NCBI RefSeq assembly: GCF_011617705.1
Contig: NZ_CP050154.1
Location: forward strand, 3,596,001-3,660,000
DNA: 64,000 bases
Reading direction: 5' to 3'
Origin: Brevibacterium limosum
GTDB taxonomy: Bacteria > Actinomycetota > Actinomycetes > Actinomycetales > Brevibacteriaceae
The position numbers and the translations under genes are program-made. Within the stretch, counting starts at the first letter, position 1; every line of letters starts with the position of its first letter. Positions 16,406-25,200 of the stretch are shown piece by piece. Under the pieces are notes generated by a model that saw only the letters and a list, made by a program, of their open reading frames with translations, had not been told where the DNA came from and ran no database searches.

Positions 16406-17659
16406 TCAAGACTGTTTCATGAACCCAGCCGACTCGAGAGGCAACACCAACTCGCTTTCAGGAAATGCATTCAATAGAGCGCGTGGATCGTATTTGGATT
16501 CGGGGAGCGTGGCTTTAGCGGCAACGTCGTCTAACGAGATGTCCCTAATCTGATCAGAATTTACATCAACCCGAGAAACTTGGGCCTTTTGCAACGTGGA
16601 GAAGAAATCGTCAAACTTAAAATTGCTACCAACTAGCTGACTATCAATAATGTTCAACCAAACCCAAGGGACGCCATATGCCTGCGCCACTATCAGCCCG
16701 TGGAGGGATGTTGAAACGACCACCCTCGAAGTTGCAATTTGAGACACGACCACTTCTGGGGGGTTGCGAACATTGATAGCTTGCCAGCTTGCATTCAATT
16801 GGTGACTAGCGAATGCACGTTTATGAGCATAGTGAGGCACTAAAGTGTTTTTCGGATCGCCTTCGTGAGCCATAGTTGGCGGCTCAAACAACAGGGGCAA
16901 CACCAATGCAGGATCACCCAGAACTGCCGGCGGCTCCCACTGGAGTTCATCTTCAACCACCGAACGAGTAAGTTCACCTCTGAGAGCGTGGATGGCGGTC
17001 GGGGGATTCTTTGACAACCGGCTCAACGTAGCTCTGTTTGGACGGGCGATGATTCCAGTACCCCACACGGACAAACCAGGCCTGTACATCCCCGTCAAGA
17101 TAGAGCCCACCGTCACAAGCCCGTATCCGGCAGCCGGATCTCCCATAGTATTGTGTGCGGGTCGACCAGTGATCATTTCGATGATCCAGGCCCCAATTTG
17201 ATCTCCAAAATTTTCCTGAAGATCCCACCAGTAGCCTGGCACCGACCGAATGGGTATGTCTGTAGCGGGCGCCATCAGGGTGGCAGCACGCTGAATCAGA
17301 GCTCCGATCTCGACGCATGCCTGAGATGATTCATAAGTCGAAAGTTTCCATCGCCCAAGGAACCTGTGCGGTTGGCCCTTGATAAGTGACGTGATTCGCC
17401 AAAGGCGTTTATTGATTCGATAACGCGTTGCGTCGTCGCGTCCGACCACCTTGAGTTCCAGAAACCCCTCTGCGACCACGAAGTCGAAAGCGTACCTAGC
17501 TACGTCGCTTTGGGTAATCTCTAAAACTAGAACGTTGTCCTTCCAAAACCAGAACTTTGACTCGGCCCCAACGCCCCAGGAAACGGGCGTCAGGCACTGC
17601 TCAATGCTGTCAAGTGATTCCCTAGGATTATGTTCTTGCACGTCGTTCCCACACCCCAC
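16406..17659 (-). CDS. polysaccharide pyruvyl transferase family protein
   Basis: 417 residues from ATG 17659. The family transfers pyruvate from phosphoenolpyruvate to sugars or polyols as a ketal, giving acidic surface polymers. The domain starts around residue 145 with GYWWDLQENFGDQIGAWII, including the Asn-Phe-Gly-Asp motif, and ends near 335 with VVSTSLHGLIVAQAYGVPWVWL, which holds the conserved Ser-x-His-Gly pair. The first 140 residues are an extra N-terminal module without known motifs. It is convergent with the GT-D gene and 200 bases from the IS cluster. Pyruvate ketals are known on teichoic acids of some coryneform actinobacteria, so a role in the polymer made here is plausible. 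Confidence 0.82.
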   Translation of the reverse strand: MGCGNDVQEHNPRESLDSIEQCLTPVSWGVGAESKFWFWKDNVLVLEITQSDVARYAFDFVVAEGFLELKVVGRDDATRYRINKRLWRITSLIKGQPHRFLGRWKLSTYESSQACVEIGALIQRAATLMAPATDIPIRSVPGYWWDLQENFGDQIGAWIIEMITGRPAHNTMGDPAAGYGLVTVGSILTGMYRPGLSVWGTGIIARPNRATLSRLSKNPPTAIHALRGELTRSVVEDELQWEPPAVLGDPALVLPLLFEPPTMAHEGDPKNTLVPHYAHKRAFASHQLNASWQAINVRNPPEVVVSQIATSRVVVSTSLHGLIVAQAYGVPWVWLNIIDSQLVGSNFKFDDFFSTLQKAQVSRVDVNSDQIRDISLDDVAAKATLPESKYDPRALLNAFPESELVLPLESAGFMKQS

Positions 17660-17884
17660 AGGTGACAGTCCAATCTCGTCGATCTTTAGCTAGAGCTCTT
17701 TGCTCTATAGCTTAATCGCTAGGAGATGCACATGTGGAATTGAGCACTCGCTCACGTACTCGAATATTTCAGAAAACCGATCGGGCCCGTTGCATAGCTG
17801 TGGCCTTCTTTGCTTCGGCCCGTTCAGGCGCGGCGGCCTCGCCCAGACCACTACCTCGCCGCTTACCCCGTTCCATTGCCTAAG
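17660..17884. other. 225-base region between pyruvyl transferase gene and nested insertion sequences
   Basis: This holds the promoter side of the pyruvyl transferase gene and the original target DNA of the IS5-like element. Several overlapping frames are open on both strands but none has a ribosome site or recognisable protein pattern. Confidence 0.4.
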
Positions 17885-17885
17885 A

Positions 17886-17903
17886 GGTTGCGCGGATAGG
17901 CGG
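17886..17903 (+). repeat. left inverted repeat of IS5-like element
   Basis: GGTTGCGCGGATAGGCGG, exact inverted copy of 20168-20185, with CTAAG one base outside. Confidence 0.9.
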
Positions 17904-18012
17904 GAAGTGTGCGTATCCTGCGCCCGGCGTGTCGTGGTAGGCGGACACGAGGAAACGTCAGCTTCGATGGAAGTGCAAACATCACAATCGAAGACAAAAG
18001 GACAGCTTCCCC

Positions 18013-18213
18013 GTGCCCGCACTTCCATCTTCAGTCATCGACCCCCTCTTCAGCCAATTCGAATCACTGCTACCGACACCCGCCGACGCCCACCCGCTGG
18101 GCTGTCACCGACCACGCGTGCCCGATCGTGTCGTCTTCGACAAACTCATTGCCCGCCTCGTCCTCGGCGGTGCCTACACCAAACACGCCGACGAAACCGT
18201 CTCGGCAACAACT
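18013..18213 (+). pseudogene. IS5-like transposase, N-terminal fragment
   Basis: From GTG 18013 the frame encodes about 67 residues of an IS5-type transposase N-terminus: VIDPLFSQFESLLP, then RPRVPDRVVFDKLIARLVLG and AYTKHADETVSATT. This helical region normally leads into LRARRDEW and the DDE domain. Here the frame runs into the IS3-family element instead; the continuation is found 1.3 kb downstream starting near 19530. The interruption inactivates the gene. Confidence 0.85.
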
Positions 18214-18259
18214 GCGGCCGTATGGTTTTGTGAGACAGGTTTAAGGAGCACTCACAATC

Positions 18260-18556
18260 GTGACCACCAGCAGGAAGAAGTACACCCAGAAATTCAAGGA
18301 AGACGCCGTCGAGCTCTTCCTGACCTCGGACCGACCGATCGTCCAGGTCGCGGAGTCAGTCGGTGTCAAGGCCGGAACGTTGGGCAACTGGATCAAGAAA
18401 TACCGGGCTGAGCATCCCGAAAAGTTCGCCACTGACGAGCCGGAATCGGTGTCGTGGGCCGATCACCAGGCGGTCGTGGCCGAGAACGCACGCTTGAAGC
18501 AGGAGAACGAGTTCCTGGGAAAAGTCAGCGCCTTCTTTGCAGCGAAGCGACAGTAG
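18260..18556 (+). CDS. IS3-family transposase OrfA (helix-turn-helix subunit)
   Basis: 98 residues from GTG 18260. It starts RKKYTQKFKEDAVELF, the usual start of IS3 OrfA, followed by the helix-turn-helix VAESVGVKAGTLGNWIKKY and a leucine-zipper-like helix (VVAENARLKQENEFLGKV). It binds the element ends and, fused to OrfB by -1 frameshifting, forms the active transposase. The orfB frame lies at -1 relative to this gene, and an A4G run near 18520 (GGGAAAAGTC) is a possible slip site, though weaker than the classic A6G. Confidence 0.9.
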   Translation: MTTSRKKYTQKFKEDAVELFLTSDRPIVQVAESVGVKAGTLGNWIKKYRAEHPEKFATDEPESVSWADHQAVVAENARLKQENEFLGKVSAFFAAKRQ

Positions 18557-19476
18557 AGGATGTCTACGAGTTCATTCAGGCAGAGAAGGCCACCTATTCG
18601 ATCGTGATGATGTGCACGGCTCTCGGCATCGCCCGCGCATCGTTCTACCGTTGGCTCAAGCGCAAGGACGCAGGCCCCACACAACGCGATACACGGCATC
18701 ACGAACTGGTCGTGGCGGTCAAGGCCAAGGCGAAGGCGACGAAGGGCATGGCCGGGCGGCAGGCGCTGACGGTGCTGCTGAACGATGATGGCATCGCCGT
18801 CTCTGAATCCACAGTCGGAGCGATCATGCGCGCCCACGGTCTCCAGGCGAAACGGTTGCGGGCGTTTAAGACCACGACTGTCCAGGACCCGCAGGCGAAT
18901 ACGGCCCATATCGTCAATCACATGCTCGATGCCGACGGCAATCGGGACTTCTCCTCGCAGGTTCCCGGGACGCGACTGTGCGGCGATATCACCTACCTGC
19001 GTACGGGTGAGGGGTGGTTGTATCTGGCCACGGTCCTCGACTTGTGCACCGGCATGATCATCGGCTGGTCAATGGCTGATCACATGCGCACGAGCTTGGT
19101 CATCGAGGCGATGGAAATGGCTCGCGACCACGGATTCATGCGCTCTGACCAGGCAATATATCACACAGACCGGGGTAGCCAATTCACATCGGCGAGGTTC
19201 CAGGCGTGGTGTGCCGGCAACGGGGTCACCCAGTCGATGGGCCAGGTCGGAGTGTGTTGGGACAACGCGGTGGCGGAGAATTTCTTCTCGCATCTGAAGA
19301 CCGAGTTCTACCACCACGAATCCTTCGGCACGCGGCTAGAGGCCAGGACTGCGGTGATGGAGTACATCGAGGTTTGGTACAACCGTCAGCGCCCGAATGC
19401 CAGGGCGGGTTTCCGTGCCCCGGCAGTGGCGTGGGCGAAGTACGAAGGAGTCAGCCAGGAGGACCTGGCCGCGTAA
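18553..19476 (+). CDS. IS3-family transposase OrfB (DDE catalytic subunit)
   Basis: About 307 residues in the -1 frame relative to orfA; the frame is open from 18454 and the protein-like part starts at the orfA stop, so it is probably made by programmed frameshifting. The N-terminal HTH_21-type region contains YSIVMMCTALGIARASFYRW. The integrase core shows the three acidic residues: GDITYL (first Asp), HTDRGSQFTS (second Asp) and DNAVAENFFSHLKTE (Glu), followed by the usual YNRQRPNARAGFRAPA end. No inactivating change is seen. It catalyses strand transfer of the inner insertion sequence. Confidence 0.93.
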   Translation, partial: VEDVYEFIQAEKATYSIVMMCTALGIARASFYRWLKRKDAGPTQRDTRHHELVVAVKAKAKATKGMAGRQALTVLLNDDGIAVSESTVGAIMRAHGLQAKRLRAFKTTTVQDPQANTAHIVNHMLDADGNRDFSSQVPGTRLCGDITYLRTGEGWLYLATVLDLCTGMIIGWSMADHMRTSLVIEAMEMARDHGFMRSDQAIYHTDRGSQFTSARFQAWCAGNGVTQSMGQVGVCWDNAVAENFFSHLKTEFYHHESFGTRLEARTAVMEYIEVWYNRQRPNARAGFRAPAVAWAKYEGVSQEDLAA

Positions 19477-19529
19477 GAATCAACGATCACTTGTCTCAAA
19501 AACTTGACGAGCGCAAACACTGCGAGCAC

Positions 19530-20167
19530 GACGCGACGAATGGATCGCTGCCGACGTGTTCTTCGCCTTGGAACAGCTCGTACTGGAGAACTTCGATTAC
19601 GTCATCGGCCTCGACCTGAATCATCTCAGCATCGATGGGTGCTGCGTGAAAGCACCCACCGGTGGCGACAACACCGGCCCGAACCCGACCGATCGCGGCA
19701 AATCCGGGCAAAAACGGTCCGTGCTCACCGACGGCAATGGTCTGCCGCTCGGTGTCATCCTGGCTGGGGCCAATCGGCACGATTCTCCCCTGTTGCGTCC
19801 GACTCTGGAGTGTTTGTCCCGGTTCGAGTTCTTCTTGCCCGAGTCGATTCGGGTCGATCTCGATTCCGGGTATGACTCGCATGTCACCCGAGACCTGCTC
19901 GATGAGTTCGGCTGTGGATGGAAGATCTCGCCAAAGGGCACCTATATCGAGATCAACCACACCAGGCGGTGGCAGGTTGAGCGGACGAATTCCTGGCACA
20001 CTCGCGGATTCACGCTCCTCCAAGTCGTGCTCGATCGAACCGACCGCGTGCAGCGGGCCTGGTGTTGTATGGCCAATGCGATCATCGTGCTCCGCCGACT
20101 ACTGAAAGAGGCATGGCCGCGTTTCCGTTGGTCTACACGCCCTGTCAAGCAGTTCGACTGGCGATGA
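19530..20167 (+). pseudogene. IS5-like transposase, C-terminal fragment
   Basis: The frame resumes with LRARRDEWIAADVFF, then VIGLDLNHLSIDGCCVKAP (catalytic Asp of the IS5 DDE domain), SGQKRSVLTDGNGLPLG, VDLDSGYDSHVTRDLL (second Asp), YIEINHTRRWQVERTNSW with the Trp-x-Val-Glu-Arg catalytic Glu, and ends KQFDWR. It is the direct continuation of 18013-18213. Catalytic residues are preserved, so only the insertion disables it. The right inverted repeat begins immediately after the stop. Confidence 0.88.
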
Positions 20168-20185
20168 CCGCCTATCCGCGCAACC
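20168..20185 (-). repeat. right inverted repeat of IS5-like element
   Basis: Exact inverse of the repeat at 17886-17903, directly followed by one base and CTAAG. Confidence 0.9.
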
Positions 20186-20271
20186 ACTAAGCGTCGACCA
20201 TCCACACAACACTGATCTAGCCTCGAGATTTCATGATTAGGATCGACCGGATGGTGGACTGACACAAGAAA

Positions 20272-20336
20272 AGTGCTCCTGACCAGGGATAATGGTGCTT
20301 GCGAAGACAACAAAAACCCATTGGAAAAGGAGCACT
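20272..20336 (+). promoter_or_regulatory. inverted repeat that could mask the transposase ribosome site
   Basis: AGTGCTCC (20272-20279) is complementary to GGAGCACT (20329-20336), which includes part of the AAGGAG ribosome site (20327-20332) of the following transposase. Pairing would hide the site in long read-through transcripts, a known way for insertion sequences to limit transposase made from outside promoters. This is inference from position. Confidence 0.4.
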
Positions 20337-20342
20337 CTCAGA

Positions 20343-21740
20343 GTGAAGCCTACCCGCACCTATCCTCGCTTGCACATCGATACCGCGCCCAGCAACGCCC
20401 TCGGGCAAGCCGGCGGCATGCTGCTCACCGAAACCGTGCACACCAGCGGGCTCGGCCATCACCTGAAGCAGGCTCTGGCGGCATGGAAGAGACCCTTCGC
20501 CATCCACGACCCCGCCAAGATCCTCATCGACATTGCCATCACTTTGGCTCTCGGCGGTGACACACTCTCCGATAGTTCCGTCCTCCGCGACGAGCCCGAT
20601 CTCTATGGGCCGGTGGCATCGAACCCGACGATCACTCGCCTCATCCGCACTCTCGCCGATGATGCCGACCAAGCCTTGGCCGCGATCAACACCGCTCGGA
20701 CAGCTGCTCGTGCCCGCGTGTGGGAACTGGCCGGGGCTCAGGCACCGAACCATGACAGTGATGCTCGGGCTCCGCTGGTCGTTGATATCGATGCCACCTT
20801 GGTCACCGCCCACAGTGAGAAGGAAGAGGCGAAGCCCACGTACAAGAAAGGGTTTGGATTCCATCCACTGCTGGCGTTCATCGACCACGGACGATCGGGT
20901 TGCGGCGAACCCGTTGCCGGGCTGCTGCGACCGGGCAATGCCGGATCGAATACTGCTAGCGATCACATTCGGCTGGTCAAGGAAGTTCTCGCTGGTCTTC
21001 CCGGCGGCAGGCCGCGTCCGGGTAAATCGGTGCTCATCCGGACCGATACCGCCGGTGGCACCCATGGCTTCCTGACTTTCCTCACCAGGAGGCGCCTGTC
21101 GTACTCGGTCGGGTGGATGCTGCCGGCAACGATGCCTGATCTCTATCGCCAACTCATGAAGCTGGACGCGTGGGAGCCGGCCTACGACACCGACGGTCGT
21201 CCCCGCGAAGGTGCCGACGTTGCTGAGCTCACCGGAGTCCTCGACCTCAACGATTGGCCGGACGGGATGCGAGTCATCGTCCGTCGGGAACGACCCCACC
21301 CTGGTGCGCAATTGCGTTTCGATGACGTTGATGGGTACCGGCTGACCGCGTTCGCGACCAACACTCGCGGTATGCAGTTGGCCGATTTGGAAGTCCGGCA
21401 CCGCTCCCGGGCACGGTGCGAGGACCGGATCCGCATCGCCAAAGACACCGGGCTGGCCAATTTCCCCCTCAAAGGCTTCGACCAGAATCGGGTCTGGTTG
21501 GCCATCGTCGCTCTCGCCGGGGATCTGCAGGCCTGGAGCGGACTGTTGACGTTCGTCGATGACGAGATTCGTCGGTGGGAGCCGAAGAAGCTGCGTATGC
21601 ACATCTATACAGTGCCAGCGACGATCGCGAGGACGGCCCGTCGGGTGGTGGTGCATGTGAAAAACACTGCTCGATTCGCGCAAGACATCGTCGCTGGCCT
21701 GAACCGACTGCGTTCCTTGCCAGGGCCCGAGCCGGGATAA
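20343..21740 (+). CDS. IS1380-family transposase
   Basis: 465 residues from GTG 20343, which has AAGGAG ten bases upstream; an ATG at 20292 would add 17 residues. IS1380 features seen are a helical N-terminus with DPAKILIDIAITLALGGD, the DDE elements PLVVDIDATLVTAHSEKE (first Asp) and VLIRTDTAGGTHGF (second Asp), and the C-terminal RHRSRARCEDRIRIAKDTGL with the Cys-Glu-Asp catalytic Glu, then KGFDQNRVWLAIVALAGDL. Length is normal and no stop interrupts it. I could not locate convincing terminal inverted repeats, so the element boundaries are not given. Confidence 0.92.
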   Translation: MKPTRTYPRLHIDTAPSNALGQAGGMLLTETVHTSGLGHHLKQALAAWKRPFAIHDPAKILIDIAITLALGGDTLSDSSVLRDEPDLYGPVASNPTITRLIRTLADDADQALAAINTARTAARARVWELAGAQAPNHDSDARAPLVVDIDATLVTAHSEKEEAKPTYKKGFGFHPLLAFIDHGRSGCGEPVAGLLRPGNAGSNTASDHIRLVKEVLAGLPGGRPRPGKSVLIRTDTAGGTHGFLTFLTRRRLSYSVGWMLPATMPDLYRQLMKLDAWEPAYDTDGRPREGADVAELTGVLDLNDWPDGMRVIVRRERPHPGAQLRFDDVDGYRLTAFATNTRGMQLADLEVRHRSRARCEDRIRIAKDTGLANFPLKGFDQNRVWLAIVALAGDLQAWSGLLTFVDDEIRRWEPKKLRMHIYTVPATIARTARRVVVHVKNTARFAQDIVAGLNRLRSLPGPEPG

Positions 21741-22264
21741 CCATCGTGGTGTCCGTGTTCGTTCGAGTAGAGGAAACCAGTTGGGGTCGGAGTCCCCGCC
21801 CAACCGTGGCGACACACGGTGGCCGCGTCACACCCGAATGGCAAAATCAGAAACGAATGCGCTCCACAGCGCGAGAATCAAGGCGCGAGCCACACCGTGA
21901 AAAATTGAGGCTAGTTGAAGCCAGTAAGCTCTCACGCGTATCGAATTCTTCGAAGCTGGCGTTAAACTCCTCGAGTCGACAAATCCGGAAGCAGCTTGCC
22001 TCAAGTCTTTCAATCTGCGAGGCAAAGATAGCCAGGTACCGGCGCGACAGAATTTCTGAAGACGGTAGTTTGCTGCCACATCCCAAACTGGAGAGTCAGT
22101 GATCGGACCCTCGCCAGGATTCATCGTATCCTACATCACAATCTTCTATGCTGTCCGTGCCTCCGATCGCAATGAAGTGATGATTTCAGCTGTTAGAATT
22201 GTACAATTGCGAAGGATTTGTAGGGTCCCGCTGTAGTCGCGTTGCTCAGGAGAAGTGTTCACAT
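21741..22264. other. 524-base region between IS1380 transposase and GT2/phosphotransferase gene
   Basis: The left part should contain the right end of the IS1380 element. Between 21847 and 22086 the minus strand has an 80-codon frame with protein-like stretches (YLAIFASQIERLEASCFRIC, EEFNASFEEFDTRESLL), perhaps the end of a gene cut by the insertion; no family is recognised. The right 120 bases are AT-rich and lead into the start at 22265, so they probably hold its promoter. Confidence 0.35.
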
Positions 22265-25200
22265 ATGACTTACAAAACTGATATTGCCAGGGCTATGCGT
22301 CGAGTAGGTCTTTCACGACTAGTTGACTCCTCTGTCCTCAGGCGTGCAACTGGAGTTACTATTCCCGCCACTAGGCAACCATCAGATGAGGATCAGTCGG
22401 CCACACCTTCCAATCTGGGGATTAACGGCCCCAAACTTTCAGTAATTGTCCCAACTTACAATGTCGAAGAATATCTTGCGAATTGCTTAGACTCGATCCT
22501 CGGTCAGTCCTATACTAACCTTGATGTGATCGTCGTCAATGATGGGTCGACTGATCAATCAGGCGCCATCGCCGATAGTTTTGCGCGTAAACATAAGCGA
22601 TTGCGGGTGATACACAAACGCAATGCAGGTCTTGGAGCTGCCCGAAATACCGGTCTAGATTATAGTGACAGTGAATACGTCACTTTTGTTGACTCGGACG
22701 ACACACTTCCACCGGACGCTTATCAGACTGCGATGACCTCGTTGCTCAACACCAATTCAGATGTATCAATTGGGTCAGTAGAACGGTTCGACAGTCGAAA
22801 CAAGTGGCTACCGTTCTGGGTCAAACTGGCTCACGACGAATACCGGCCCGCGATTCACGGACTCGATTTTCCTCCGATAATGTGGGATGTTTTCGCCTGG
22901 AATAAAATATACAAGAGAGACACTTGGGATCAGCTGGTTGGACGTTTTCCCGAGGGCACTCTATATGAGGATCAGGAATGCACCGCGAAACTGTTCGTTG
23001 GCGGCGCAAAGATTGATGTACTGGAATCAGTCGTTTATCGGTGGCGACTCAGAGACGACAATTCATCCATTACTCAACAGAAGACAAATATTAACGATCT
23101 AAGTCAGAGACTGGACGTTATGGATTCAGTTGAATCCATCATCAGCGGCACGAGCGACGAATATGTCGATTACTGGTACTCAAAGACTCTCGGCGAAGAC
23201 CTCTACTACTACCTTCGAGAAATTCCGCGTGCAGACGACGATTTTTTCGACCTTCTGTCCAACCGCACGCGTTCTCTATGGGAAAACGCGTCTGACGACG
23301 CAATTGCAGGCATTCCACCAACGCGCAAAGCACTTTGCTATTATGTTGCCAACAAAACCAAGGACGAGGTAACGCGTTTGCTCGTCCAGTTCGAAAGAAC
23401 TAAAGAGGATTATGATATCCAATATAACGACGGTGAACTGACCTTTACTATTCCGGATGAATTTGGTCATTCATTTGCTCTCCCCGATGTTCTTACGAGG
23501 GTCATACCGGACCACATAACTGCAGACGCGAAGATCGACTTTTTTGATCCACGTTCTAATGGCGATGTCGTTTTCGAAGGCTTCGCGAAGTTGAATTGCG
23601 TTGGATTCGCTACCGGTTTCTCAGCTGATTTATACGATTCGCACACGGATCAGGTTGTCGCTACGCTAGAAATCGAGCAGAAGACTCGACAAGCTGATTA
23701 TCGCATCAGTGACACGTTGCACAGTTACAAAGATGCCGGATTCGATCTGACTATTCCCCATTATGTGATTGACCAGATTGCGAGTGTCTCAAATGCGACG
23801 CAGAGCGCTCGGCTGACGCTCCGAATCCATGTACATCTTGGTGAGCACACTTGGACCGTAATAGATGTCAAGCGCGATATAAATTCGTTCGCGGGATATC
23901 CGCATGCTACCGAGTTCACTAGTAGGAACCATCGTTTAGCAATACAAGGTGATCCTCGAGTACGGACTGATCTCTTAGTGATCAGCCCCAAACTGGTCGC
24001 ATCCCATATCGAAATCGTGAATGGCGAACTAGAGGTTACGCTCGACTCCAGTGCAATCCAGGCGGCATTCGGCACCGACAAATCTATCGACGCATACCTG
24101 CTCGTTCAGTCCAACGATGTCGAGTTGGGCAGGAGCTATTTCAACTTCACCCATGAGCTTGCCATCGCTCGTATTCCGCTTCCCGATCTATCACTAAATC
24201 GTGCGTTGTGCATTGATCGGCACGATCTTTACGTGGGATCACCAAACGGCATGCGAACCGCTATTGCAGTATCGCAGGGGCAGGCAACTAGGAACAGAAA
24301 TGCTGATCTCCAGATCGGGATGTCCGGATTCGGTTACGCAACTCTCGATCAGCCGATCCAGTCAGCGTCAGTTCACGCAGTGGAAGTCGATGATAGGTCC
24401 GCTACCTTGACGGTCACTGGAAGCTTCACGCTTAGCCCCAGGGCAGCAAGAAGCGTCACACCAACATTGGCTCTGGTCGGTAGCGGCCGCAACATCTATC
24501 CGGCTCAGCTCAGCATCAACTCACAAACGCGTGAGTACTCTGCCGTGTTCTCGCTAACTGGATTCGTCGCACCCACAGGGAACCGACTCGAGTCCGCATC
24601 GCATTACATTCTCCAATTGTTGCTTGCCAGCGGCAAGACCCATCCTGCCTCTTCGTGGGTTACGACGAATGTGGATTTGGAACGTTCACTGCCTATGCGA
24701 TCCAAGTGCGGAGATCATCTGCTCACTGTCGACCCTGTAGGAAACAGTCGGTCACTACGAGTTCAGATCTCGGCACCATTGAGTCCAACCACTGAACTCG
24801 GGCGATGGAATGAGAGTCGCAATACTCGCACGTTCATATCTCCGACAAGAACGATTTCCCCGAATACGGTACTGTTCGAAAGTTTCGCCGGTCACTCAAT
24901 CGGCGATTCTCCGCTCGCGTTGAACAACGAGATCGCTCGCCGGTTCCCAAGTGCGACTCGCTATTGGACAGTGCGCAGCTCGAAGTCGTATGTCCCGGCG
25001 GGTGCGACACCAGTGATCTACGGAAGCATCGACTGGTTTGACGCGGTCGCCAGCTCTGCAGTTCTGATCAATAACAACAACTTTCCGTACTATTTTTCCA
25101 AGCACAGAGAACAAATCTACTTGCAAACTTGGCATGGCACACCACTTAAAAGAATCGGCAACGACGTGCCAGCTTCAAACCTGTCTTTAAGCTACCGTGC

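Larger units (their letters stand above)
18215..19520 (+). mobile_element. IS3-family insertion sequence inserted in the IS5-like transposase gene
   Basis: The element carries the two overlapping genes typical of IS3 (orfA 18260-18556, orfB to 19476). Related ends are visible: GGTTTTGTGAGACAGG near 18224-18239 and the inverse of AGTTTTTGAGACAAG near 19489-19503. The exact borders and target duplication are not certain because the flanks (ACAACTGCGGCC and AAACACTGCGAGC) are only similar. Both genes appear intact, so the element may still be mobile. Confidence 0.8.
17885..20186 (+). mobile_element. IS5-like insertion sequence interrupted by an IS3-family element
   Basis: The outer element is bounded by perfect 18-bp inverted repeats, GGTTGCGCGGATAGGCGG at 17886-17903 and its complement at 20168-20185. 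The sequence CTAAG occurs directly outside both ends (17880-17884 and 20187-20191), as expected of a target-site duplication. The transposase gene inside is split into two parts (18013-18213 and about 19530-20167) by a second insertion sequence of about 1.3 kb. Without it the outer element would be about 1 kb, normal for IS5-type elements. The presence of intact ends and duplication suggests a recent pair of insertions. Confidence 0.85.

Noticed and set aside
18215..19520. Exact target duplication of the inner IS3-family element
   Set aside because: Flanks are similar (ACAACTGCGGCC and AAACACTGCGAGC) but no exact direct repeat adjoining the ends could be fixed by eye.
20281..21750. AGGGATAATGG and CGGGATAACCA near both ends of the IS1380 gene as terminal repeats
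   Set aside because: They are in direct, not inverted, orientation and differ at several positions, so they cannot be the IS ends.
20217..21815. 532-codon minus-strand frame
   Set aside because: Antisense shadow of the IS1380 transposase.
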